This document shows, piece after piece, positions 8,101-16,165 of a stretch of 64,000 nt of DNA. Below the pieces are notes generated by a model that was not told the DNA's origin, did not search any database, and saw only the letters and a program-made list of their open reading frames with translations. Each line of letters opens with the position of its first letter. Positions within the stretch are counted from its first letter, which is position 1. A program made the position numbers and the translations under genes. This DNA is from CAYNWT01 sp964485095 (GTDB lineage Bacteria; Planctomycetota; Planctomycetia; Planctomycetales; Planctomycetaceae), in contig CAZAIB010000004.1 in the NCBI GenBank assembly GCA_964485095.1, positions 1-64,000 of the forward strand. The letters run 5' to 3'.

Positions 8101-10023
8101 TGCGTCCGTCTGCAGGTCCATCGCGAACTCGTGAAAGTGTTCGGTGACCTGATGATCGTTGTTGAAGTTCTCGTAGAAGTCTGTTTCGCCATCGCCATTT
8201 AAATCACGCAGGACAGTAATCTGGTCGCGGCAGCAAACGTAAATATCTTCGTTCACGATCTTCACGCCCAGCGGCTGGAACATGCCGGTCGCAATGCGTT
8301 TCCACTTGAGCTCATCCAGCGTGGCCGTGATGCCGGAGACAATCCAGACGTCACCATTCCACGTACAAATCGCAGCCTTCGTCGAGTCCGCAAAGAAGTC
8401 GAACCCACCAAATCGCAGCCACGATCGCCACGGGTTGTCGTTCGGCGGCGTGAGTTCATCGATCACGTACGCGTCTTTGCTGGTTCCCAACTTACCGCGA
8501 GTTGTAAGGACTTCTTCGAACCGCGTTGGACCACCTTTGGTCATGGGCGTCAGAGAGGCTGGTTCCGGCGACGCCTTCGCAGCCGCTTTAAACTGATCAA
8601 GATCCTTCGCACTACCACTCCACACGAGAACCTTGAACCGCCTTGGCTTCTGGCTGGCCGGCAGATGCAACCGCAGCGAAGAATCTTTATCGATCCGCCA
8701 CGACGCATTCTCCGGTGCGCCAACAGTTGTCGCGGCGGTGATACCGGCCGGCGGTTTACCCGGAGCCATCGCACTCACTTCCGCCGCGGTTAGCAGCCGG
8801 TCGTAAATGCAAATATCGTCCAGGGTGCCACTGAGTTTGTTTGCCGGACCGTTCGGGAAGTTCTTGCTGGTCTGCCCAAATATCAATCGAGCGTTCTTCG
8901 GATCGGAATTCGATTCCAAGTTCCCGTCACCGTCAAGCTGCCCATCAACGAATAGCTGAACACGACCGCTCCTGGCGTGCGTGACCGCAACGTGGTGCCA
9001 CTGACCATCGGCAATCGGAGTCTTACCGGTGACGGCTCCGACCCAACCGATATCCAGTGTCAGTCGTCCATCGCGAACGAACAGTGACTTGCCGTCTCTT
9101 GACCAATCGCCTGGTGCCGACATCGCGGCAACGGTGCCACCGCGTTTCGTACGAATCCAGCCAGCGATCGAATAGTCGTTCTCGCCAAACTTCGGCTGCT
9201 TCTCTAACCGAGGTTCGACCTGCTGCCGACCATTGAAAACAATTCCGGTCCCGACCCGCCCGTTGTCAATTCTCGCTCGTCCCAGCTTCAAACCTTTCTC
9301 GTTGTCAAACTGCCATCGATGAACCAGCCCATTGGTTGGCGTGAGCGGCCTGGCTGGTTCCTCATCAGGAACCGACAAATCGCCCAGCACCGCCAGCTTC
9401 CGTCCATCGTCAGTGACAACGGTTGTCTTCGCGTCGGGACGTTCAGCAACCTGCAACGTCATGTTCGAAGTCGTCGAGTCGATTTCGATGGTGCGCGTGA
9501 TGACAAGTTGATCGCCAACCTTTTCCAGACCAGCCATCTCGCGAACCAGCGTTCCACCGACCGTGTACTGGAACACGACTTTGTCACCATGCAGGTACAA
9601 ACCCTTATAGTGAGCTCGCCCGCGCGGGAGCGGTCCCCATGGCAGTTCGCGTGGGTCTTTGAAGTCCCCCGAGATACTCCACCCCGGCCGAATGGCGTTA
9701 CCGAAAATCTGATCGCCGACTGCCGAGGGATGCGTGTTGTGCGAACCGTCATAGATGACGCTCCGCCAGTTCAACTTTCCACCGGTCCACGCTGCCGCAT
9801 ACCGCATCAGATCTTCATCGAACAGCGCATACGTTTGCGTCTCTTCGTCCAGCGTCACCATCACGCCCTTGTAGGCGATGTTCTTTCCCGGCCCATCCGC
9901 TTCGATGGTCATCGACAGAAACGGGCCGTAGTCCATGTCGATGTACGGCTTGCCAGTGAGTTCCTGAGCAACAGCGCTTAGCGGGTTGAACAAAACAAAC
10001 GCGGCAACGGCGAGACGCAGCAT
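5191..10023 (-). CDS. Giant secreted pentaheme cytochrome c with LamG and beta-propeller domains
   Basis: The product is about 1610 residues if translation starts at the ATG that opens a good signal peptide (MLRLAVAAFVLF...AVAQE); the frame stays open to an upstream ATG at 10086. Order: an N-terminal domain (about 22-230) typical of planctomycete cytochrome-like proteins, a LamG/concanavalin-like domain (about 240-430), a PQQ-dehydrogenase-like propeller with a 'DLNGDGETD' motif (about 530-950), a PA14-like or linker region, then five CXXCH haem sites at about residues 1139 (CIRCH), 1241 (CIACH), 1334 (CANCH), 1412 (CNACH) and 1526 (CLQCH). It is probably an exported redox enzyme acting on sugars or alcohols; the substrate is unknown. 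It is monocistronic by position. Confidence 0.85.
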   Translation of the reverse strand: MLRLAVAAFVLFNPLSAVAQELTGKPYIDMDYGPFLSMTIEADGPGKNIAYKGVMVTLDEETQTYALFDEDLMRYAAAWTGGKLNWRSVIYDGSHNTHPSAVGDQIFGNAIRPGWSISGDFKDPRELPWGPLPRGRAHYKGLYLHGDKVVFQYTVGGTLVREMAGLEKVGDQLVITRTIEIDSTTSNMTLQVAERPDAKTTVVTDDGRKLAVLGDLSVPDEEPARPLTPTNGLVHRWQFDNEKGLKLGRARIDNGRVGTGIVFNGRQQVEPRLEKQPKFGENDYSIAGWIRTKRGGTVAAMSAPGDWSRDGKSLFVRDGRLTLDIGWVGAVTGKTPIADGQWHHVAVTHARSGRVQLFVDGQLDGDGNLESNSDPKNARLIFGQTSKNFPNGPANKLSGTLDDICIYDRLLTAAEVSAMAPGKPPAGITAATTVGAPENASWRIDKDSSLRLHLPASQKPRRFKVLVWSGSAKDLDQFKAAAKASPEPASLTPMTKGGPTRFEEVLTTRGKLGTSKDAYVIDELTPPNDNPWRSWLRFGGFDFFADSTKAAICTWNGDVWIVSGITATLDELKWKRIATGMFQPLGVKIVNEDIYVCCRDQITVLRDLNGDGETDFYENFNNDHQVTEHFHEFAMDLQTDAKGNFYYAKSARHAKDSLVPHHGTLIRVAPDGRTSEIVCNGFRAANGVGIGPNGELSTSDQEGHWTPANRINLVKQGGFYGNMYSYHRSERPTKYDPPVVWLPKNVDRSPAESLWVTSNQWGPLSGNLISTSYGTGQVFLIPYEKVGTVYQGGAVKFPLDFPTGTMRARFHPQDGQLYICGLFGWSSNKTRPGGFYRVRYTGQPAHMPVDYHVANNGISLKFSEPLDRATAINSGNYALQQWNYRWTKNYGSAHYSVADPKKTGQDDVRVSSATLLPDNKTVFLEIEDIQTVMQMKISWALKDVDGNAFENEMHATVNKLGGEFDVEKAMDKPREIVRKVELEPGLLVEIFGSTTGDSYEQQPLDTRVVRLAVPAVFPLSTGEVNGLGMSGFLTVSKPGRYSFRFAGRPPLGERLANGGYRAGVFINERSVGSGERAIQLPRGEHEFATFPERHVEWKSDTFGWEPIPPTALKHNPKDGSLAKYRGRREGRALFADSGCIRCHSVPEGIDTTDGMPELKQTAPSLAEAGARFRPEWLRDWILNPKSIRPDTNMPAVLHGVDSESDAMDIAAYISTLGSAEESDKNDATVEAGEILWEDLGCIACHRTTPLGDEDGYNRRSLNHVDKKYQAGAIAAFLKAPRKHHVWRRMPDFGLSDKEANNLVAWLRSETPDAAEFETTGDPRNGRILFGSVGCANCHSMDERPAQGQLRGLSAKESGCLAKDADKRGEAPNFGFTRDQQRILLNLIENDLHTLAIHIPSESAERAIAKLNCNACHTRDHNAGLFREVFAEEGSRGLQPEMVPPLTWAGEKLKTDWMAKFISGENNNRLRPHLRIRMPRFGAYGDIIATGLAHQHGVDPNEKPVAVANDKAELGQTLVGKDGGFNCLQCHGIGDQKPTAAFDALGVNLEQIPARIRRPFFDRWMLDPPRIDISTKMPKLATGGKTSIRNIADGDAKVQFDAIWQYLNTLK

Positions 10024-10151
10024 AGAGATGACTTCCGCTTGGGTGTGTTGGGACTCCATTGTTTCGTTGCGAGGCAGAGCATGCAAATGGGAGAGCCCTG
10101 TGCAGATTAGAACGTCGTGTTGAGGCCGTCAGTGATCTTTGCGTTTGGTTT

Positions 10152-10310
10152 GAATATCCAATATCCAACAAGGAATCTCCAAGTCAGAAGTACTGTGCTT
10201 GCAGAACCCGGCGGTGATTCGCCTCTGAATGCCGAAGAGATTCAGTCTCGCTCCACTGCGAAGCACCTCAACTTGAAACTTGGAGATTCCTTGTTGGATA
10301 TTGGCTATTC
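10152..10310. repeat. Inverted repeat pair, 33-bp arms
   Basis: The 33-bp arms at 10152-10184 and 10278-10310 are reverse complements with a single mismatch (TTGTTGGATATTGG core). They flank a 93-bp spacer in the gap between the divergent pentaheme and YebC genes. I recall similar 'aatatccaatatccaacaagg' repeats being dispersed in planctomycete genomes, but only this pair is visible here. Confidence 0.7.
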
Positions 10311-10436
10311 AGAACGACGAACCGCAGAATTTCGAATGACGAAGTGAAGGCTCCGACGTCCGAATTCCCATCGTGCAGTCGCAACACCATCTGCTAAGCT
10401 ACGGAGTCTGAACCACACAACGGGACGCTGTTTGCT

Positions 10437-11159
10437 ATGGGTAGAAGTTTCGAGAACCGTAAGCATTCCATCATGAAAACAGCCGGACAGAAGTCCAAGC
10501 TGTATTCTAAGTACGGAACGCAACTTTACGTGACCGCCAAGAACGGCGTTCCCGATCCTGAAAGCAACCCCGCTCTGCGAATGCTGATCGACCGAGCGAA
10601 GCGCGATCAGGTTCCTGCTCACGTCATTGAAAAGGCAATCGAAAAAGCCAAGGGCGGCGGTGGCGATGATTACTCTTCGTCTCGCTACGAAGGTTTCGGC
10701 CCCAGCGGTTCTCAGGTGATCGTTGACTGCCTGACAAACAATGCCAACCGCAGCATTACCGAAGTCCGCAACTGCTTCACACGCAGCGACTGCAAACTGG
10801 GACCGGCCGGTTGTGTCTCACACATGTTCGATCACCTCGCGATTTTCTCGTTCGAAGGTGAGGACGGCGACGCGGTTCTGGAAGCGATGCTGGAAGCCGA
10901 TGTTGATGTCGACGATGTAGAAACCAAAGACGGCAAGATAACACTGTTCGCACCGGCGACCGAGTTCTTCAAAGCCAAGACGGCTATGACTGCAGCGTTC
11001 CCCGATACCAAAATGGACGTTGAAGAAGTCACCTGGCACCCGCAAACTTACGTGAACCTGGAAGGCGACGACGTCACCCAGTTCGAAAAACTTCTGGCTC
11101 ATCTGGAAGACTGCGAAGACGTCTCCGAGGTCTTCCACAACGCGATCCTGCCGGGGTAA
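10437..11159 (+). CDS. YebC/PmpR family protein (YeeN-like branch)
   Basis: This 240-residue protein has the family layout. The N-terminal helical domain (MGRSFENRKHSIMKTAGQKS, then a Lys-rich stretch ending IEKAIEKAKGG) is followed by two alpha/beta domains containing YEGFGPSG and an EVRNCFTRSDCKLG segment. The MGR start and LYSKYG motif fit the YeeN-type branch better than the MAGHSKW-type YebC. Family members were long called transcriptional regulators and have recently been linked to relief of ribosome stalling; which applies here is unknown. ATG 10437 is the family start. It converges on the HEAT gene with a gap of only 27 bp. Confidence 0.9.
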   Translation: MGRSFENRKHSIMKTAGQKSKLYSKYGTQLYVTAKNGVPDPESNPALRMLIDRAKRDQVPAHVIEKAIEKAKGGGGDDYSSSRYEGFGPSGSQVIVDCLTNNANRSITEVRNCFTRSDCKLGPAGCVSHMFDHLAIFSFEGEDGDAVLEAMLEADVDVDDVETKDGKITLFAPATEFFKAKTAMTAAFPDTKMDVEEVTWHPQTYVNLEGDDVTQFEKLLAHLEDCEDVSEVFHNAILPG

Positions 11160-11186
11160 TCCTGGACCCGCCGCTGTCGTGGATCC

Positions 11187-13253
11187 TCACTTCGGATCGG
11201 TGGCCACTTTTTTATCCAGCTGCTGCAGACGTTCCTCGCTATCGAACTCAGCCCACCGGACCACGTAGTCTCGCCACCTGGAGACTTCCGGCTGTAATCG
11301 GGCGAGCGCGTAGGCTGCTTCCAACCGGCGAGCTGGGTGGAGTAATTCCTGGGTCTCGACCATGTGTACCAGGTCAGGGATGACGGGGGCGGCTTCGTCA
11401 CCGATTTCAACAATGAGGTCGATAGTGTGGTTCAGTTCCCAGGCATATTTTTCAACAGCCGATTCGCCTGTTGTTCCCTGTTCCAGCATCACGCGGATGG
11501 CTTTGGCTTTCTGTACCGGGCGAGTGTCGATTCTCGCGATCGCCTTGGCCAGCGCCAGCCTTTGGCGACTCCAATCAGGCTCGTAGCTTGCCAGAACTCG
11601 ATTCAAAGCCGGCAAAGCCTGTGATGCGTCGGGGCCAATAGCTGCAAGCGCCCTGGCGGCACCCGTGCAGGAAGAACTGTGTAACAATCGCGTGAATCGG
11701 ACAGTCAATGATTTGTCGGGCTTCATGCTGGTGAGTGCTTGCAGCGCGGCGTCTTTGACCTCTCCTTCACCACCAAGGTGGTTGCTGATCATGTAAGAAT
11801 ACCGGCCTTCATCATCAAGCAGCGGGAGAATGGCTTCGACAACCTCATTCGTCTTCGCATCGTCGATACCAGAGAGAGCCTTCGCCGAGTCGGCTCGAAC
11901 CTGGCTGTCGCCGTCTTTCAGTCCACGAAGAAGCAACGGGATGGAGGTTGGACCAAATTCGCTGATCGACCACGCAGAGATTTCGCCAAATCCGTGTACT
12001 TCAATGTTGCGACTTAGGCGATCAAAGGCATCAGGCGACTTGAGTTTCGTCAGCACATCGAGAATGTTCACGGGTTCATACCAGTCTTCAGATTCATTCA
12101 GTGCTGTGATGAGCGTCGTGATGACCAGTGATTCGAACGAAGGATCAAGCGATGCAAGCGATTCACTGGCAGCCACGCGGTTGTCCTTTTCCGTGATCAG
12201 TTCCTTCAAACAATCGATCGCAGCTGCACGGCTTTTTTCGTTCGCGTTGGCAAGCACGCGAATGGCCGCCTGGTTCCCTTGACGTGCCAACGGAACAACG
12301 GTCCTGACATCCAATGGAACAATCTTCTGAAGCTCAGCCAGGCTGGCCTCTCGAATCTTGTAATTTTTGGATTGGGATAGAACCAGTAGCGGCTTCGCGA
12401 GGAAGTTGATGTCTTGTTCCCTGTGGCTGGCCCAACGAAGCAGTCGGGTTTGCAAATTCCTATTGGAGTCCGGGTCGCTCAACCACTCGACCGCCAGCGC
12501 CGCAGGGTTTGGCTGCCGTTTGAACAATGCCTGCACCTCGTTTTCGGCATCAGGGTACAGGCTGAAGTGGCCATAGTTTTCGTTAGGCAGGATAGACACG
12601 CTCATCGCTGCTTTCACGAACGCGGGCGGTGCCAGCAGATTTGCCTTGTTCAGTGCTGCCACTGCGTCCTGCGTCGGTTGAGACGGATAGCTATCGGGAA
12701 CGGTTCCAACAATCACCTTAGCGCATTCCGGATCGCCAGGGACAAGTTGGCTAATCGCTTTGGCGGCTTCGAGGCGTATCGACGAATTCTCACTGGCAAA
12801 GAACTCACGAATCACGGGCACCAGCGCTGTTCGCTTCAGAGACGCAGACACTTTCATCGCATCAACCTGCAGGCGCAACTTTTTATCCCGCAGCAGCGTC
12901 GTAAGCGTCGCATCAATCTCGTCGGGAACAGGTTCAAGGAGAGACAGCAGATCGCAGGCATCGCCTCGAATCCCCCAGTTGGGGCTTTTCAGAGCGTCTT
13001 GTAGCGCAGGAAACGCGGTTGGCGGTAGTTTCCCAAGAGACTCCAGCGCACTTTTGGCCATGCGTTGTTCTACCCCCTCGGCTGACGTCAGCCATTCCAG
13101 AATGGTTGGTGATATTGCCTCATACGCACGGGGCCCCAGGGAATCACCAACAGTTACCACCACACCCAGTCCCTCGAACCGCTGCGATCGATGGTTAGAA
13201 GCCAGCCGTTCCATCAATATGGCTAACACGGCCTGCTGCGTACGGGGCCCCAA
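11187..13253 (-). CDS. HEAT-repeat protein, distal part of a frameshifted gene
   Basis: This 688-residue frame is filled with HEAT-like helical repeats, with many 'DxxxxVRxxAAKAL'-type units such as DGDSQVRADSAKALSGI. No signal peptide is present, and the only upstream start is a TTG at 13253 without a ribosome-binding site. It overlaps the preceding HEAT frame (13195-14223) by 59 bp in another frame. Joining the two by removing one base at TTCCTTGGGGCCCC reads DFLGPR, which matches DSLGPR about 35 residues later in the next repeat. It is therefore best read as the second part of one gene of about 1010 codons. It probably acts as a protein-binding scaffold; the partner is unknown. Confidence 0.75.
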   Translation of the reverse strand: MGPRTQQAVLAILMERLASNHRSQRFEGLGVVVTVGDSLGPRAYEAISPTILEWLTSAEGVEQRMAKSALESLGKLPPTAFPALQDALKSPNWGIRGDACDLLSLLEPVPDEIDATLTTLLRDKKLRLQVDAMKVSASLKRTALVPVIREFFASENSSIRLEAAKAISQLVPGDPECAKVIVGTVPDSYPSQPTQDAVAALNKANLLAPPAFVKAAMSVSILPNENYGHFSLYPDAENEVQALFKRQPNPAALAVEWLSDPDSNRNLQTRLLRWASHREQDINFLAKPLLVLSQSKNYKIREASLAELQKIVPLDVRTVVPLARQGNQAAIRVLANANEKSRAAAIDCLKELITEKDNRVAASESLASLDPSFESLVITTLITALNESEDWYEPVNILDVLTKLKSPDAFDRLSRNIEVHGFGEISAWSISEFGPTSIPLLLRGLKDGDSQVRADSAKALSGIDDAKTNEVVEAILPLLDDEGRYSYMISNHLGGEGEVKDAALQALTSMKPDKSLTVRFTRLLHSSSCTGAARALAAIGPDASQALPALNRVLASYEPDWSRQRLALAKAIARIDTRPVQKAKAIRVMLEQGTTGESAVEKYAWELNHTIDLIVEIGDEAAPVIPDLVHMVETQELLHPARRLEAAYALARLQPEVSRWRDYVVRWAEFDSEERLQQLDKKVATDPK

Positions 13254-14223
13254 GGAAGTCCATGGTGTTCCAAACGTCGTCCGATTCTTCCGAGTCGATG
13301 GCCAACTGAAAGACCGCCGCCGCCAGCGGTTCTCGCTGATTCAGAACCCATGACTTTGCAACAGCGGTCCTAACGTCCTGGACATCGTCGTTTAAAAGAA
13401 CCCGCACACAGTTCGGGTCAGCTTTGGCTTTTAGAATCGCAACGCCCACTTTGCGGCGAACCATCGGGTCGCTGTCGCTCACCAGAGAGAGGAACTTGTC
13501 AGGATCACTGCCGCGACGAATGAGCCCACTGGCTGCGGCTGCCCGCACGCCTGCGGACTCATCATTGATCAAGTCAAAAACGGTTGCCTCGCCGATTCCA
13601 GCACGTATGAGCTCAGCAACAACACTTTTCCGGACATGTGCGCTCGTATCTTCCAAGAGGTGCACAGCGCGTTCCGGTTCTAGTCCGTCACGGAGAAACG
13701 CACGTGCGATTTTCGCTCGCACGTTGGGGTCTTTGTCGCGGAGTAGTGGTAAGACAGCAGGACGTTCGCCGGTCCTGAGTAGTTCGCATCCAATTTCCAG
13801 CCGCACATCTGGCGACGTATCCGACAGCAGGACCCTGACGTCTGTCGCGTCAATGCCGTGCTCCAACAACGCCCTACCAGCTTCGCACCGAACATCCGGA
13901 TCTGCATCGGCCAACAGAGCTTTCACCGAGGCCTTCGGGCCTCCGAGAGCAAGCAATGCCCGAGCGGCCGAGCAGCGGACTTCCGGGTATTCGTGTGTCA
14001 GGTAGACAGCGACGTCGGCCGCAGCTTCCGGGAAATCTACTGCGACTCCAGAAACTGAGTTCAGCAACCAAGCTGCCTCAGAAGGCTTAGCTTTGATGTC
14101 GTCCAGGAGTTCCGATACTCGCTTCTTTGCCCATTGATGCTGGGCTGATTGTGCACCAACCGGCACGCAGGAAACGGCCAGGATTATTGTTGTCGCTACA
14201 ATAGTCTGCAGTTGGTGTCGCAT
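13195..14223 (-). CDS. HEAT-repeat protein, secreted, proximal part of a frameshifted gene
   Basis: The frame starts MRHQLQTIVATTIILAVSC with a clear Sec signal peptide (cleavage near VGAQS). It then carries about nine HEAT units of 31 residues with a PDVR core, for example DADPDVRCEAGRALLEHG and DTSPDVRLEIGCELLRTG. The last 19 residues (after MDFLG) do not resemble HEAT sequence and end in TAA; they follow the inferred frameshift at about 13250. The mature protein would lie in the periplasm. It is the last transcription unit member of the nupC-E1-E2 series if all are co-transcribed, with a 144-bp gap from the small membrane protein gene. Confidence 0.8.
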   Translation of the reverse strand: MRHQLQTIVATTIILAVSCVPVGAQSAQHQWAKKRVSELLDDIKAKPSEAAWLLNSVSGVAVDFPEAAADVAVYLTHEYPEVRCSAARALLALGGPKASVKALLADADPDVRCEAGRALLEHGIDATDVRVLLSDTSPDVRLEIGCELLRTGERPAVLPLLRDKDPNVRAKIARAFLRDGLEPERAVHLLEDTSAHVRKSVVAELIRAGIGEATVFDLINDESAGVRAAAASGLIRRGSDPDKFLSLVSDSDPMVRRKVGVAILKAKADPNCVRVLLNDDVQDVRTAVAKSWVLNQREPLAAAVFQLAIDSEESDDVWNTMDFLGAPYAAGRVSHIDGTAGF

Positions 14224-14367
14224 GGCGTGTCAGAATCCGGTTCGAGGCCTCTTCTATTAAACGCACAAACAGCATCCGGTTCAGGCTCTTTCTCACGGTC
14301 GCGATAACTTTCCAAGAGTCGTTGCCACTCACACACTTAGCGTACCGGGCGGATCTTTGGGCCCGCT

Positions 14368-14838
14368 TTATCCTGCGACGTACTGCCGGTAAACGTAGGC
14401 AGCCAAAGTCAGCCCTGGGATAGTCCACAGGTAGAATGTAAGCCAGATAAATGAGAAGTACGTCGTCTCAATCTCAAGTGTTCCGATGTTTGTGTCCCAG
14501 ATGGATCGCGCCCCTCTAACCGGTGGCCAGTGGAGGGTTTTCAGCTGCTTTAGCGTGGGTCGCCTGTCGAATTTTCGGCGGTGATACTCGTCTTTGATGG
14601 GGACCACCCGCGGTGGTTGCTGCTCCGTTACCCGACAGGCTCCATACAAAACAGCAATTGTCCAGCGGGGTGGCGCTGCCCAATCGTGCAAGTAGAAGAA
14701 GCTATCGACGCAAAGGGCCAAGACTGCTACTGAAAAGACCAGTAGCAACCCATTTACCGCGCGGAGACATCTTCCGGTGCGGCTCGGTGAACCAAGCGCG
14801 TGCCAAACGGTTTTGCCAGCCCACTTGACGCGCCTCAT
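14368..14838 (-). CDS. Hypothetical membrane protein with two or more TM helices
   Basis: I do not recognise this 156-residue protein. One hydrophobic helix lies at about residues 28-50 (LLLVFSVAVLALCV) and another near the C-terminus (about 125-150, FIWLTFYLWTIPGLTLAAYVY). A basic, soluble loop lies between them. Its ATG at 14838 lies 23 bp after the E2 stop, so it is likely co-transcribed with the dehydrogenase genes. No catalytic motif is visible. Confidence 0.6.
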   Translation of the reverse strand: MRRVKWAGKTVWHALGSPSRTGRCLRAVNGLLLVFSVAVLALCVDSFFYLHDWAAPPRWTIAVLYGACRVTEQQPPRVVPIKDEYHRRKFDRRPTLKQLKTLHWPPVRGARSIWDTNIGTLEIETTYFSFIWLTFYLWTIPGLTLAAYVYRQYVAG

Positions 14839-14861
14839 AGACTGCCGCCCGGAAGTTGGTT

Positions 14862-16022
14862 CTACAGACTAAAACCCTCAGCCGCTTCGCAGAGATCCGT
14901 CAGGAACTGACCCGCTCCGACTCCGTTGATGACGCGGTGATCGAAGGTCAGACCGAGAGTGACCTGCTTTTCGAACTCGAAGCTGTCGCCTTTGGGAACC
15001 GGGTGGTTGCGGACTTCGCCGACGGCCAGAGTCGCAACGCCGGGTGGAACAACGGCAGGAATACCGCTGCGGAGACCCGCTTTGCCAATGTTCGAAACGG
15101 TGAAGGTCGTCGATTCGTCGACCTGATCTTTGCCGTCGCGAGCCAGCTTGACCTGGCGAGCAACCGCTTCGAAGAAATCGTCCTGGCTTAGCGTGTCGGC
15201 GTCGCGAACAACAGCCGTTAGCAATTCGTCGCCTGGTCGGGCGACAGCGATGCCAAGGTGTACGTGGTGGTAGGTTCGTAGAGTCTTACCGTCGCTGGTC
15301 AACGTACTGCGGAAGCGTTCGTACTTCTTCAGAGTCTGCACAATGCACCAGCACAGCATCGTGAAACTGGTGACAGGCTTGTTGGCTGCCTTTGCTGCAA
15401 CTCGGGCATCGTTAATGGCGTTCCAATTCAGATCGGCAATACCGGTCACAGGAACACACGCCTGGACGCCGCGGACAAGGCGGAAGTTGAGTGCGATTTG
15501 CTGTGGCGGCAGCTCCTTCATGTCGTAGTGTTCAGAACCTTCGCCAACAGCCGCTCCACCGCCCTGGTCGGCAAGGTACTTGTCTACGTCGGCAATCATC
15601 AGCTTCGCGCCGGCGGCGGGAATCTGATCGGCCACATCAAGCAGGCCTTTTTCTTTCAGGTACTTGCGCGTTCGTGGTGGGATCGGAACCGATGTCTTCG
15701 GTGGCGCTGTGGCGCCGGAGAACGATGGAACCGTGTTCGGTGCATCGGGGCCGTGGGCAACGGGCATCTCTTTGACGCCTTCGGCCACGTCCATCTTTGC
15801 GACTTCGGTGCCAATCGGCAGAACCGAGTTTGGTTCGGCCGTCCATTCGACCAGCTTACCGGCGTACGGAGATTCAACTTCCGTTACGGCCTTGTCTGTT
15901 TCCATGACGTAAATCGGTTCGTCACGCTTAATCTCGTCGCCGGGCTTCTTGAGGAACTCAATGAGCAACGCTTCCTGCAGACCTTCACCAAGCTGCGGGA
16001 TTCTGACTGAAACAACAGGCAT
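14862..16022 (-). CDS. Dihydrolipoamide acyltransferase (E2) of a 2-oxoacid dehydrogenase complex
   Basis: The product is about 386 residues from the ATG at 16022 (MPVVSVRIPQLGEGLQEA); an 11-residue longer start is possible. Residues 1-80 are one lipoyl domain with the lipoylated lysine in METDKAVTEVESP. A peripheral-subunit-binding domain (about 120-155, PRTRKYLKEKGL) and the catalytic acyltransferase core follow. The usual HxxxDG active-site motif reads FDHRVINGVGAGQFL, so the aspartate is asparagine. It lies 143 bp downstream of the fused E1 and must work with it. The substrate (pyruvate or branched-chain oxoacid) cannot be set from sequence; no E3 gene is adjacent. Confidence 0.9.
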   Translation of the reverse strand: MPVVSVRIPQLGEGLQEALLIEFLKKPGDEIKRDEPIYVMETDKAVTEVESPYAGKLVEWTAEPNSVLPIGTEVAKMDVAEGVKEMPVAHGPDAPNTVPSFSGATAPPKTSVPIPPRTRKYLKEKGLLDVADQIPAAGAKLMIADVDKYLADQGGGAAVGEGSEHYDMKELPPQQIALNFRLVRGVQACVPVTGIADLNWNAINDARVAAKAANKPVTSFTMLCWCIVQTLKKYERFRSTLTSDGKTLRTYHHVHLGIAVARPGDELLTAVVRDADTLSQDDFFEAVARQVKLARDGKDQVDESTTFTVSNIGKAGLRSGIPAVVPPGVATLAVGEVRNHPVPKGDSFEFEKQVTLGLTFDHRVINGVGAGQFLTDLCEAAEGFSL

Positions 16023-16039
16023 CGTTTGGCTTTCGGTAA

Positions 16040-16056
16040 GGTGGGCAGCGCCCACC
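16040..16056. repeat. Perfect 7-bp hairpin just upstream of the E2 start
   Basis: GGTGGGC-AGC-GCCCACC forms a perfect stem 18 to 34 bases before the E2 ATG. It may influence translation of E2, or may simply be a copy of a short dispersed palindrome. Confidence 0.5.
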
Positions 16057-16084
16057 GGTTCTTTGTTCCTATTGGTGTAGGCCG

Positions 16085-16152
16085 GTAGTGGATAAGGTCA
16101 CGAGTCCGGTACGCCGATCTCGGTATCGGGGACTCGTTGCCTCGTCCACTAC
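16085..16152. repeat. Nested symmetric hairpin between the E1 and E2 genes
   Basis: Three nested, almost symmetric stems fill the intergenic gap: GTAGTGGA (16085-16092) with TCCACTAC (16145-16152), CGAGTCC (16101-16107) with GGACTCG (16130-16136), and an inner CCGA/TCGG. The internal loops are eight bases on each side. Such intercistronic structures can stabilise or attenuate transcript segments; no T-run follows, so it is not a classical terminator. Confidence 0.6.
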
Positions 16153-16165
16153 GGTCATTCGCAGG

